Assembly: GCF_001721685.1 (NCBI RefSeq)
Contig: NZ_CP012502.1
Coordinates: 1,612,001 to 1,676,000 of the forward strand
Direction of reading: 5' to 3'
Length of the DNA: 64,000 nt
Source: Salisediminibacterium beveridgei
GTDB taxonomy: Bacteria > Bacillota > Bacilli > Bacillales > Salisediminibacteriaceae
Shown here: positions 28,499 through 36,693 of the stretch, piece by piece
Numbering within the stretch: position 1 is the first letter of the stretch
Layout: each line of letters starts with the position of its first letter
Program-made: the position numbers and the translations under genes
The notes under the pieces: model-generated
Databases searched by the model: none
What the model was told of the DNA's origin: nothing
The model's input: only the letters and a program-made list of their open reading frames with translations

Positions 28499-29887
28499 AT
28501 GAAATTAGAAGCAGAACTGCAGCATGATTCAATCGCAATAGCGAAAGCAGAGGAATATGTTCATGGTGTTCTTTCACAGGTGAAGACTCGTTTTGAACAT
28601 GAGCATGAGTTTATTCAAGCGATTGAAGAAGTTTTTTGTTCATTAATTCCACTGTTTGCTAAAGAAGATCACTACATTGAACAAGCAATTCTCGAAAGAA
28701 TTGTTGAACCTGAACGTTTAGTTTCTTTTCGTGTGCCTTGGGTCGACGATGATCATAATATTCAGATCAACAGGGGTTTTCGTGTTCAATTCAACAGTGC
28801 AATAGGTCCATATAAAGGTGGACTTCGCTTTCATCCTTCTGTTAATCAGAGTATCATCAAATTTCTCGGTTTTGAACAAATTTTCAAAAATTCATTAACG
28901 GGTCAACCTATAGGTGCAGGAAAAGGTGGAGCAGATTTCGATCCCAAAGGTAAATCCGATCAGGAAATTATGCGTTTTTGTCAAAGTTTTATGACTGAAT
29001 TAATGAAACACATTGGCCCGAATACAGATGTTCCTGCTGGCGATATCGGAGTTGGTGCCAGAGAAATCGGTTATATGTTTGGGCAATATAAGCGACTCAG
29101 GGGAATGTATGAAGCTGGAGTATTAACAGGTAAAGATCCAGTTTCAGGAGGCAGTCTGGGTCGAAAAGAAGCAACTGGGTACGGAACAGTATATTTTGTG
29201 AATGAGATGATTACGGACAAGCAGTTATGCTTTGCCGGGAGCCGGATCGTTGTATCGGGATCAGGAAATGTTTCTATATATGCGATGGAAAAAGCCATGG
29301 AGTTGGGGGGGCAAGTGATTGCCTGCAGCGATTCCGAGGGGTATGTCGTCGATTATAACGGGATTTGTCTGGAAACCGTTAAGAAGTTGAAGGAAAATGA
29401 GGGAAAGCGGATTCGTGAATATATAAAACACCATCCGGATGCATATTTTTTCGAGGATGGCCAAGGAATCTGGTCGGTGCCTTGCGACATTGCCCTGCCG
29501 TGTGCAACTGAAAATGAATTAGATGAAATGGCTGCTAAAATACTCGTTGCTAACGGGGTGAAGGCGGTCGGTGAAGGGGCGAACATGCCTTCGACAAAAG
29601 AAGCAGTGGCTGTTTTTCAGGAGAATCAGGTGCTATTTGCTCCAGGTAAAGCTGCCAATGCTGGCGGTGTTGCTGTGTCTGCTTTGGAAATGGCTCAGAA
29701 CAGCATGCGTCTATCCTGGACAGCTGAAGAAGTAGATCAGAGGCTGCAAGAGATCATGAAAGAGATTTATAAAGAATCGAAAGCATGTGCACTGACATAT
29801 GCTGATCAAGATAACCTTGTTACCGGTGCAAATATTGCAGGATTTAAAAAAGTGGCTGATACAATGATTATGCAAGGTGTGATATAA
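28499..29887 (+). CDS. gdhA: NADP-type glutamate dehydrogenase
   Basis: A hexameric-type glutamate dehydrogenase of 462 residues that joins ammonia and 2-oxoglutarate to glutamate. The substrate pocket shows GPYKGGLRFHPS (Lys106) and PIGAGKGGADFDP with the catalytic Lys142. PNTDVPAGDIGVGAREIGYMF is the conserved dinucleotide-domain entry and VSGSGNVSIYAMEK the Rossmann motif. Length and motifs match the anabolic NADP enzymes (GdhA) rather than the shorter catabolic RocG/GudB type. AGAGGAG lies nine bases before ATG 28499. Divergence from a GltC-like gene suggests control by that regulator. Confidence 0.93.
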   Translation: MKLEAELQHDSIAIAKAEEYVHGVLSQVKTRFEHEHEFIQAIEEVFCSLIPLFAKEDHYIEQAILERIVEPERLVSFRVPWVDDDHNIQINRGFRVQFNSAIGPYKGGLRFHPSVNQSIIKFLGFEQIFKNSLTGQPIGAGKGGADFDPKGKSDQEIMRFCQSFMTELMKHIGPNTDVPAGDIGVGAREIGYMFGQYKRLRGMYEAGVLTGKDPVSGGSLGRKEATGYGTVYFVNEMITDKQLCFAGSRIVVSGSGNVSIYAMEKAMELGGQVIACSDSEGYVVDYNGICLETVKKLKENEGKRIREYIKHHPDAYFFEDGQGIWSVPCDIALPCATENELDEMAAKILVANGVKAVGEGANMPSTKEAVAVFQENQVLFAPGKAANAGGVAVSALEMAQNSMRLSWTAEEVDQRLQEIMKEIYKESKACALTYADQDNLVTGANIAGFKKVADTMIMQGVI

Positions 29888-29902
29888 CATCGACTGATAT
29901 TG

Positions 29903-29931
29903 AAAAGTCCGTCTGCTGACGGGCTTCTTTT
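29903..29931 (+). terminator. Terminator of gdhA
   Basis: AAGTCCGTC and GACGGGCTT pair (one wobble) over TGCT, followed by CTTTTGG. It starts 16 bases past the stop. Confidence 0.8.
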
Positions 29932-30143
29932 GGTTTAATTTTCACTTTTCTTAATCGGATACTATTTCAAATGAGCAGTGTGGACTTATTGGATTGAGCG
30001 AATAATCAAAAGAGTTCCGATCTTTTGGATCGTTTTCGAAAATCAGTAATATGTAAAACTGAATACATGAACAGCGGTGTGATCGTTATGTAATTTCGAG
30101 AAACAAGAGGGTTTTGAATAGATGATCAATCCTGTTTGGATCC
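29932..30143. other. Non-coding stretch before the histidine kinase
   Basis: No gene is seen. The region holds two mutually exclusive small hairpins: CAAAAGA/TCTTTTG (30007-30027) and CGATC/GATCG (30018-30032), the latter followed by TTTT. This could be a leftover terminator. The rest is AT-rich without clear signals. Confidence 0.4.
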
Positions 30144-30172
30144 TTTTCACTCAGCTTAATCTGCGCTATACT
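30144..30172 (+). promoter_or_regulatory. Possible promoter of the histidine kinase
   Basis: TTTTCA (30144-30149), a 17-base spacer and TATACT (30167-30172). Transcription would begin near 30179, which favours GTG 30221 as the start of the kinase over GTG 30191. Confidence 0.4.
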
Positions 30173-30220
30173 ATCATCGTGACAAAGTGAGTGGAGCTAC
30201 GATCGAAATGGGGATTTACT

Positions 30221-31501
30221 GTGAATGAGATGTTAAGCGGTATCATTAATAATGCTTTTTTTGTATTTTTTCCGATTTTTCTTTACTATTTATTCTACCA
30301 TCAGGGTAGAGACCGTTTTTTTAATAACGACAAGTTCATTTTAACAATATTATTTTCAATATCAGTTACTTTATGTATGTTCTTCCCTTATCAATTTCTT
30401 ATGACAGAGGATTATTTATTTGACTTACGTCAGGTTCCGTTAATCATCGGTACCTTATATGGAGGCTATATTGTTGGGGCGGTATTATTCGTTGTCTCTG
30501 CAGTTGTCAGATTGATAATTGGTGGTGGAGATGGCGTTGTTATTGCCTTATTGAATCAATTCGCTATTTTCGCCGTTGTTCCTCTATTCAGAAGGGCGTA
30601 TTTTAAACTGGTTCACAGAAAACGTATCGCCGTGATTACGATGATTTCTGCAGGGTCTCTTGCATTCAATGCATTTGCAGGGGCGTTGTTGTTTAATGAT
30701 CCTCTCCTCGAAGTTTTGGATATGTGGTTTATCTTATTGTTAAACCAAAGCCTGTTTATTATCTTAACAACAATTGTCATTGAAAGAATTATGAAGAATA
30801 ATTACATTGAGCAAAATATGCAAAAACATGAAAAACTTGAAGTCATAAGTCATTTATCAGCTTCAATTTCTCATGAAATACGCAATCCGCTCCAAGTGAT
30901 TAAGGGATTTATCCAGCTTTTACATACAAAAGAATATGACCGTGAAAAACAAAAAGAGTTTTATCAATACATGAATGAAGAAATCGAATCAGCAGAGCGG
31001 ATCATCTCAGACTATCTTATGTTTGCGAAACCCACTTTTGATGATCAGGAAACAATCTCAGTTGAGCGGGAAATTGAGAAAGCTGTCAGTATTATTCAGC
31101 CATATGCTAATTTATCTTCCGTTTCGATTCAGTACACTGGGCTGGCATCGGATCATTTGATTGATTGTGATCACCAACGTTTCAAACAGGTGATCATCAA
31201 TATTGCCCGTAATTCTATCGAGGCAATGGAAGGGGGAGGAAAACTGACATTTAAGGTGAAAGGAGACAAAGATCATGTTTTAGTGATCATCGCTGATACC
31301 GGTAAGGGAATGACGGGTGAAGAAGTCATACGTTTAGGTGAACCTTATTATTCGAATAAAGCAACTGGAACTGGACTTGGCATGATGGTGGTTTATAGTA
31401 TATTGAAAAATATACATGGAACCATCGAAGTAAATTCAATGCCTGATAAAGGAACTGAATTTTTAATTCGTTTTCCGAAAAGTATGCAACAGCCTAAATA
31501 A
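30221..31501 (+). CDS. Membrane sensor histidine kinase, sporulation-kinase type
   Basis: A sensor kinase of about 426 residues. The N-terminal 190 residues hold six or so membrane helices of the 5TM-5TMR-LYT type, with the DLRQVPLIIGTLYGG core seen in LytS-like and similar sensors. The HisKA box SASISHEIRNPLQVIKGF has His218 as the phosphorylation site and resembles the boxes of the Spo0F-directed Kin proteins. The ATPase domain shows NIARNSIEAM, ADTGKGM and GTGLGMMVV. No response regulator is adjacent, as is usual for phosphorelay kinases. GTG 30221 with GGGG seven bases upstream is preferred; GTG 30191 would add ten residues. Its terminator is now cut off by an IS66 insertion. Confidence 0.85.
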   Translation: MNEMLSGIINNAFFVFFPIFLYYLFYHQGRDRFFNNDKFILTILFSISVTLCMFFPYQFLMTEDYLFDLRQVPLIIGTLYGGYIVGAVLFVVSAVVRLIIGGGDGVVIALLNQFAIFAVVPLFRRAYFKLVHRKRIAVITMISAGSLAFNAFAGALLFNDPLLEVLDMWFILLLNQSLFIILTTIVIERIMKNNYIEQNMQKHEKLEVISHLSASISHEIRNPLQVIKGFIQLLHTKEYDREKQKEFYQYMNEEIESAERIISDYLMFAKPTFDDQETISVEREIEKAVSIIQPYANLSSVSIQYTGLASDHLIDCDHQRFKQVIINIARNSIEAMEGGGKLTFKVKGDKDHVLVIIADTGKGMTGEEVIRLGEPYYSNKATGTGLGMMVVYSILKNIHGTIEVNSMPDKGTEFLIRFPKSMQQPK

Positions 31502-31517
31502 TGCTGGTTACTGGTGT

Positions 31518-31525
31518 ATTTGAAG
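31518..31525. repeat. Target-site duplication, left copy
   Basis: ATTTGAAG directly abuts the left end of the IS66 element; the same eight bases abut the right end at 33980-33987. Confidence 0.9.
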
Positions 31526-31535
31526 GTAAGCGTCA

Positions 31536-31568
31536 AAAATCCGCACCTATTAATTTAGATGCGGATTT
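31536..31568. terminator. Hairpin inside the left end of the IS66 element
   Basis: AAATCCGCA and TGCGGATTT form a nine-base stem between the inverted repeat and tnpC. It can stop tnpC transcription on the minus strand (T run ATTTTTGACG) and may also insulate the element from the kinase on the plus strand. Confidence 0.55.
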
Positions 31569-31590
31569 CCTATACTGAGTTTAAATTCGA

Positions 31591-33162
31591 TTATTTGATC
31601 CGAATTTCCTCTGGTAATGATTCTGACCAGGGTAGAAACTGATCCATTTCAGATTGCTTGCTATTGGGCAAATGTTCAAACAAGTAATCCAGATAAGCTT
31701 GAGGCTTTAAACGATTCTCTTTTGCTGTCTCAATGATACTGTAAATAACACTACTGCTCTTTGCACCTCGCGGTGTATTGGAGAACAGCCAGTTTTTTCT
31801 TCCAATCACAAAAGGTTTTATGCTGCGCTCAGCTCTGTTGTTATCTATATCAAGGCGGCCATCCTTTAAGAAGTTTCTCAGGTGATCCATTTGATTGATA
31901 GAATAAACAATGGCTTTTCCAAGGAGCGTTTTCGGTAAGGTTTTGGCTCGCATCGTTTGAAGCCATGCTGAATAAGCCTCCAAAACAGGTTTTGAACGTT
32001 TTTGACGAACGTCATAGACTTTTTCCGGAGAGAGGCGCTCTTCCTGTATATGCTTTTCGATGCGATAGAGCTGGTTGATAAAATCCAGACCCTCCTGTGC
32101 AGAACTTTTGGTTGTCGAACCATCATCAGGTAAGGATTTCACAGCATCTACGAATTTCCTGCGTGCATGAGCCCAGCACCCAACAAGTTCGACTTTCGGT
32201 TTTAAGCCGTGATAGCCTCCATATCCGTCTACGTGCAAGTATCCTTTAAATCCTTCAAGGAAACGAATTGGATATTTACTGGCGCGTCCGGGTTGATAGT
32301 CGTAGATCACAATCGGCACACTGCTCATGCCTGATCGGTACAACCACATATAGGAGGTAGAGCTCGCTTCCTTCCCATCCTCTTTGAGAACTTGAACAGT
32401 CGTTTCATCGGCATGAAGAACATCGAGCAATGTTAAAGTCTCAACCATCCGATCGTAGATCGGTTCCAGCCACTGTTCAGAACCTTCAAGAATCCAATTT
32501 GAAAGGGTCTGCCTTGATAAAGGAACACCCAAACGATTGAATGCCTGTTCCTGGCGATAAAGCGGCGTCCCCTGAACAAATTTCTGGTCCATGATGTAAG
32601 AGACCATCGATGGTGAAGCAAGGCTTCCTGGGAATGCCCGCTCTGGAACAGGTGCTTTAACAATCGGGTTTCCCGTACCGTTTTTCTCACAGTCTCTGCA
32701 ACTGTATAGATAGGTAACATATCGAATTACTTTAACCTCTGCCGGAATGATTTCCAATTCTTCTTTGACTTGTTGCTTCATTGTATGGAGCTTTCCATTG
32801 CAGCACGAACAAACCTGATCCTCAACCGGGAGTGTATGCTCAATGGTTTTTGATGGAAGGTTTTCTGTAAGGTCCTTTCGGACTTTGCGCTTTTTCTTAC
32901 GTTCATATGTAATCGATTCGACCGTTGGTTCTTCTTCGGACGGATGTTGTTCTTGCTCTGCTTCATTAAACAGAGGCAGCTCCAGCTGATCCGGATCCGT
33001 TTTTTCACTGGACTTACCGAATTTTTGTCTTTGCTGGAGGCTGAGCTGTTCCTTGTACCATTTGAGTTGAAGTTCAAGTTCAGCCTTTTCCCGTTCAAGT
33101 TTCGAGACACGGTCTTCGAGATGTTCAGTTGTTTTGGGTGAGATCGCAGAAGATTTTTTCAT
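31591..33162 (-). CDS. tnpC: IS66 transposase TnpC
   Basis: The DDE transposase of the IS66 element, 523 residues. A coiled-coil leader (residues 10-45) and a charged region lead to a zinc-binding part with cysteines 118, 120, 121, 155 and 158. The catalytic triad can be read as Asp252 (LHADETT), Asp312 (HVDGYGGYH) and Glu445 (NNRAERSIKP). The C-terminal RKNWLFSNTPRGAKSS stretch is highly conserved in the family. The gene is full length and intact, and is the last of three on the minus strand. Confidence 0.95.
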   Translation of the reverse strand: MKKSSAISPKTTEHLEDRVSKLEREKAELELQLKWYKEQLSLQQRQKFGKSSEKTDPDQLELPLFNEAEQEQHPSEEEPTVESITYERKKKRKVRKDLTENLPSKTIEHTLPVEDQVCSCCNGKLHTMKQQVKEELEIIPAEVKVIRYVTYLYSCRDCEKNGTGNPIVKAPVPERAFPGSLASPSMVSYIMDQKFVQGTPLYRQEQAFNRLGVPLSRQTLSNWILEGSEQWLEPIYDRMVETLTLLDVLHADETTVQVLKEDGKEASSTSYMWLYRSGMSSVPIVIYDYQPGRASKYPIRFLEGFKGYLHVDGYGGYHGLKPKVELVGCWAHARRKFVDAVKSLPDDGSTTKSSAQEGLDFINQLYRIEKHIQEERLSPEKVYDVRQKRSKPVLEAYSAWLQTMRAKTLPKTLLGKAIVYSINQMDHLRNFLKDGRLDIDNNRAERSIKPFVIGRKNWLFSNTPRGAKSSSVIYSIIETAKENRLKPQAYLDYLFEHLPNSKQSEMDQFLPWSESLPEEIRIK

Positions 33163-33205
33163 AACGAGATTTATTTTATATGGAAACGCGATTCACTTCA
33201 ATAGT

Positions 33206-33562
33206 TTATACAACTTTTTCAGGAGATAACTTTCTGTGGGCTCCTTTTTGATCAATCGGAAGCCCATCCAGAAGCCATCTTAACTGCCTGTCTGTAATGA
33301 GTAAGGGTTGATGGTCATCTGCTTTGGGCCAAGGAAACGTCCCTTTTTCAAGGCGGCGATAATAAAGCCAGAAACCATTATGATCCCAATGCAAGATTTT
33401 AATCTTATCCCTTTGTCTGTTACAGAAGACAAAGAACGACGGTGAGAAAGGATTCAGTTGGAACCCTTCCTGCACAATGGCAGCTAATCCGTCGATGGAT
33501 TTCCGTAAATCTGTTGCACCTTTTGCAAGGAAGACTTGTTTAGGCTGAGCATGAGACATCAT
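33206..33562 (-). CDS. tnpB: IS66 accessory protein TnpB (Orf2 type)
   Basis: The small IS66 Orf2 protein of 118 residues, needed for transposition but without known enzyme activity. Family-typical stretches are GATDLRKSIDGLAAIV, FVFCNRQRDKIKILHWD and GFWLYYRRLEKGTFPWP. Its ATG overlaps the stop of tnpA (ATGA), giving translational coupling. It is unrelated to the RNA-guided nuclease also called TnpB at 39276-40616. Confidence 0.93.
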   Translation of the reverse strand: MMSHAQPKQVFLAKGATDLRKSIDGLAAIVQEGFQLNPFSPSFFVFCNRQRDKIKILHWDHNGFWLYYRRLEKGTFPWPKADDHQPLLITDRQLRWLLDGLPIDQKGAHRKLSPEKVV

Positions 33563-33894
33563 AATGCATTCACTGCTCGAAGAAGATTGGTGAGGTCCGA
33601 CTGATCTAATCCCGAAGGGATTTCAAGTCGGCTATCATTTGGAAGGGTAAGATAGATCATTTGGGGATCAGGTCGGGATGTGGCATCAACGTTTACGGGT
33701 ATCCAATTAGTTTGCGGCTGTTCTGCGGTTGCAAGTGATTTGGATTCTTCTTTAAATTTACGAATCCAGTAGCGCACTTGATGGACCGTGAATTCATCAT
33801 TTTGACGAACCCACTCAGCTACAGACAGTCCAGATTTTTGGACCTCTTTAACTTTATGTTCCCAGAAATCTCTGAGGTTAGCATTCCTATTCAT
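33559..33894 (-). CDS. tnpA: IS66 TnpA, helix-turn-helix protein
   Basis: The first gene of the IS66 element, 111 residues, with an IS3/IS66-type helix-turn-helix in its first half (SGLSVAEWVRQNDEFTVHQV, then RYWIRKFKEE). It probably binds the element's ends. The C-terminal part is less conserved. It starts just inside the right inverted repeat and overlaps tnpB by four bases. Confidence 0.9.
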   Translation of the reverse strand: MNRNANLRDFWEHKVKEVQKSGLSVAEWVRQNDEFTVHQVRYWIRKFKEESKSLATAEQPQTNWIPVNVDATSRPDPQMIYLTLPNDSRLEIPSGLDQSDLTNLLRAVNAL

Positions 33895-33979
33895 CGCGTC
33901 AACTCCTTCGTACTTTTACTATAATCACAGTATGAAGGAGCTAATAATAAAATTACACGTGCTTATTTTTGACGCTTAC

Positions 33980-33987
33980 ATTTGAAG
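33980..33987. repeat. Target-site duplication, right copy
   Basis: ATTTGAAG, identical to 31518-31525. Its last bases form the foot of the terminator stem that follows. Confidence 0.9.
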
Positions 33988-34016
33988 TTCTCTTCTTGAT
34001 TGAGGAGAACTTTTTC
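33985..34016 (+). terminator. Original terminator of the kinase gene, displaced by IS66
   Basis: AAGTTCTC and GAGAACTT pair around an 11-base loop, followed by TTTCTATT. Joining the flanks of the IS element puts this hairpin about 25 bases after the kinase stop codon, where a terminator is expected. Confidence 0.7.
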
Positions 34017-34089
34017 TATTAAATGTGGATAAATCAACCTGAGTAAGGGAATGGTACACGATAGTTACCGTGAAAGGTGTGTGTGAGGT

Positions 34090-35577
34090 ATGTCAACAGA
34101 AGTTATCATAACGGGGTCGGGCATGGGTGGATTAACGGCAGGTGCACTATTGGCAAAAGAAGGTTATCGTGTAACGCTTCTTGAGGCAGCTGCAGAATGG
34201 GGAGGGTGCGCATCGAAATTCCAACGGAAGTCTTACCGTTTTGCCAGTGGTGCGACATTGGCTATGGGGTATGAACATGACGGTATCCACGAGCGAATCA
34301 ATCGTCACCTGAATATTGCATTATCCGTCGTTCCGCTCGAAGAAGTGATGCGTGTTGAAATTGGCGGACGCTCTCTTCCTTATTTCACTTCAAGAGCCAG
34401 AATGCTGAAAATGTGGGAGGAAGCAGAACCTGAGTATGCAGAACGAATTCATGCTTTTTACAAAAAAATCTGGCAAGCAGGAACAGTTCTCGCAAAGCAT
34501 ATGCGTTCTTATCCTGTACTTCCTCCTGTGAAACTGAGAGAACTGATTCCAGTTGCTGAACGATTGAGTCCAGGAAGTTTTGCGCTGATTCCAAACTTGA
34601 ATCGAACACTTGGAGACCTGATTGAGGAACTGGATTTAGGTGGATGCAAATCGTTTATTCATTTTATTGATGGAACATTAATGGATAGCATGCAATCAAC
34701 CCATGCCGAAGTCCATTTTCTGATGGGTGCTGCCGCTCTGAATGTCTATCATGAGGGGTCATTTTATGTGGATGGTGGATTATATGAACAGGCAGAAGCT
34801 TATGTGGAAGTTATTAAGGCACATGGTGGGCGTGTACTGAAACCCAGAATGGTGACTTCAGTAAAGAAAATGAATGGAGTATGGCATGTTAGGGATCACC
34901 GGAACAATCACTATGAGGCAAAGCACGTAGTATTGAATACGGGAATCAGTCAGCTGCCGGATATATTGGAGCACTCTGTTTTTGAATCATTATCTGGCAG
35001 ATTAAAAAAGAGGATTGACCCGAAATTGCAGTGGGGGACGTATACACAATATTTTGCGGTGAAAGAGGAATGTATTCCTCCAAATGCGCCGTATTTTTAT
35101 CAGATTATGCTTGATCCTGATCTTCCCGGTCACGGAAAGAATCATTTTTTTATTTCTTTATCCAGAAAGGAAGATCGTTTACGCGCACCCGCAGGGTTTA
35201 GAACGTTGACGGTATCCACACACATTAAACTAAATGAATGGCAGGATAAAACGGAGTATGACAGATTATCAGAAGACATACACTCAGCAGTTTTAGGAAA
35301 ACTCGAAGATTTATTTCCAGGTTTTAGCGATAACCAGGTGATCTATGAATCTGGTGGGCCTGTTGCATGGGAGCGATTCACAAAACGAAAAGGTGGAGCC
35401 GTCGGTGGTTATCCGATGAACAGGAACTATGCGTTGTGGCGAGCGGTCTCACATCGCACACCTCATAAGGGCTTATGGTTATGTGGCGATACGGTATTTC
35501 CAGGAGCTGGTTCAATTGGTGCAGCCAGTAGTGGCGTGCACGTAGCAAGGTCTATTACTGGAAGGAAACTTCTTTAA
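34090..35577 (+). CDS. FAD-dependent oxidoreductase, CrtI-like
   Basis: A flavoprotein of 495 residues in the phytoene desaturase/carotenoid isomerase superfamily. The N-terminal dinucleotide motif is GSGMGGLTAGALLAKEG with a second part LLEAAAEWGGCASKF. The C-terminal cofactor region LWLCGDTVFPGAGSIGAASSGVH is of CrtI type. The substrate is unknown: no carotenoid gene is near, and many family members act elsewhere. ATG 34090 is preceded by GTGTGTGAGG, a modest ribosome site. It is the first gene past the IS66 insertion and the end of a small minus-strand gene meets it tail to tail. Confidence 0.8.
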   Translation: MSTEVIITGSGMGGLTAGALLAKEGYRVTLLEAAAEWGGCASKFQRKSYRFASGATLAMGYEHDGIHERINRHLNIALSVVPLEEVMRVEIGGRSLPYFTSRARMLKMWEEAEPEYAERIHAFYKKIWQAGTVLAKHMRSYPVLPPVKLRELIPVAERLSPGSFALIPNLNRTLGDLIEELDLGGCKSFIHFIDGTLMDSMQSTHAEVHFLMGAAALNVYHEGSFYVDGGLYEQAEAYVEVIKAHGGRVLKPRMVTSVKKMNGVWHVRDHRNNHYEAKHVVLNTGISQLPDILEHSVFESLSGRLKKRIDPKLQWGTYTQYFAVKEECIPPNAPYFYQIMLDPDLPGHGKNHFFISLSRKEDRLRAPAGFRTLTVSTHIKLNEWQDKTEYDRLSEDIHSAVLGKLEDLFPGFSDNQVIYESGGPVAWERFTKRKGGAVGGYPMNRNYALWRAVSHRTPHKGLWLCGDTVFPGAGSIGAASSGVHVARSITGRKLL

Positions 35578-35578
35578 A

Positions 35579-35806
35579 TTATAAAAATGGGCGTATCAAA
35601 TAAGCGGTGGCGGCAAGAAGAAACAGCATCGAGAATAAGAAACCCAGTATTGGTCTGTTCGACTGTCTGAAATCCAAAGCAAAAAATAATAAAGCCAACG
35701 GCAGAAATGCATGGTATACAAGATCTGGTACAGGCATATTGGTGATGGATAAAACAATGGAAATCAAGATAAACATAAAACCAATAACACCGTAAAATTG
35801 AGTCAT
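35579..35806 (-). CDS. Small membrane protein, 75 residues
   Basis: A hydrophobic protein with three likely membrane helices (about residues 5-22, 28-45 and 52-72), separated by a short charged turn (DFRQSNRP). The start is taken at the ATG 35806-35804 because AGAGGTG lies six bases upstream; the longer in-frame extension to 35875 has no ribosome site. No family is recognised. It converges on the CrtI-like gene with one base between the stops. Confidence 0.55.
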   Translation of the reverse strand: MTQFYGVIGFMFILISIVLSITNMPVPDLVYHAFLPLALLFFALDFRQSNRPILGFLFSMLFLLAATAYLIRPFL

Positions 35807-35884
35807 AATTACACCTCTTTTCAACACACACATCAATACTCTGTCCATATTATAAGAGTCATCAATGAAAATCAAGAACTGTAT

Positions 35885-36625
35885 TTAATCCGCATGCGGC
35901 ATTTGTTGAATATTAAAATAGTGGAAGATATCAGTTATGTTATCAGTTTCAAGTGCGACGCCATTTTCATTAAGAAGATAGAACATTTCTTGGGAATTCA
36001 TGAATTGAAGTGTTTGTTCATTTACTTCATAATACGTTGGTGTAATTCGCTCTGAACTTCGCAGCAACTGTAAATCATTTTGGAATCTCTCGGTTGTTAT
36101 TTCTTCGTCAAGTGTCAGCAAAAGTAGTTGGTATTCGTTATCGCTTAGCGGTTTGTAAAACTCAACAATATCTGAAGGAGTCAAAGGAATCAAGTTAATC
36201 CTTTTTGCGTCGATAACCGGGAGAAATTTTGGTTGAAATGTTACGTATCGTGGCAACTGAACTGATTCCCCTTCAGCAACTGGATGAGTTGCTTTCACAA
36301 TAGCACGCTGATTGATGCTGAAGAGTTTACTCTGGTCTGTCACTTGATCATAAGTTATTTTTTTACCAGCAGGTGTTTCGATAATTGTATCGTTTGAAAC
36401 ATGCAGGAAATAACTGATTGTTGAGTAATTATCCATCTGATGACGATTAACATGCGATGAAAAAGAATCGCCGGTTAAACTGTCTGAATGCATTAATATG
36501 ATCCGGTTCATCCCATCAGGAGAACCTGAGATACGGCCTTCGGTCAGGACATCCTCAGAAGATGGATCTTGGCAGGCCGTCAAAACAATGAAGCACAATA
36601 ACAATATAATGAACGTTTTAGGCAA
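35885..36625 (-). CDS. Lipoprotein of unknown function
   Basis: A predicted lipoprotein of about 246 residues with a short signal peptide and lipobox VLTAC. The mature part has mixed alpha/beta character and no motif I recognise; one stretch (LTLDEEITTERFQNDLQLL) looks like a coiled helix. TTG 36625 has AAAGGG ten bases before it and keeps a normal signal peptide; GTG 36634 in the same frame is too close to that site. It is divergent from the rocB-like gene, with under 70 bases between the starts. Confidence 0.6.
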   Translation of the reverse strand: MPKTFIILLLCFIVLTACQDPSSEDVLTEGRISGSPDGMNRIILMHSDSLTGDSFSSHVNRHQMDNYSTISYFLHVSNDTIIETPAGKKITYDQVTDQSKLFSINQRAIVKATHPVAEGESVQLPRYVTFQPKFLPVIDAKRINLIPLTPSDIVEFYKPLSDNEYQLLLLTLDEEITTERFQNDLQLLRSSERITPTYYEVNEQTLQFMNSQEMFYLLNENGVALETDNITDIFHYFNIQQMPHAD

Positions 36626-36693
36626 TGGAATCACACCCTTTGACTACCATTTATAGTATTATGATATCATTTTCCAGAGAGAAGGTGTTTGTT

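Larger units (their letters stand above)
31526..33979 (-). mobile_element. Complete IS66-family insertion sequence
   Basis: An element of 2454 bp with three minus-strand genes in the typical IS66 order tnpA-tnpB-tnpC. The ends are inverted repeats: GTAAGCGTCAAAAAT is identical at both ends (15 of 15), with further partial identity behind it. Eight-base direct repeats ATTTGAAG flank it, as expected for IS66. All three frames are intact and the DDE residues are present, so it may be active or recently arrived. It sits between the kinase gene and the hairpin that was its terminator. Confidence 0.95.

Noticed and set aside
35798..36055. An 85-codon plus-strand open frame opposite two minus-strand genes
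   Set aside because: It crosses the end of the lipoprotein gene and the start of the small membrane protein gene in antisense, without a ribosome site.
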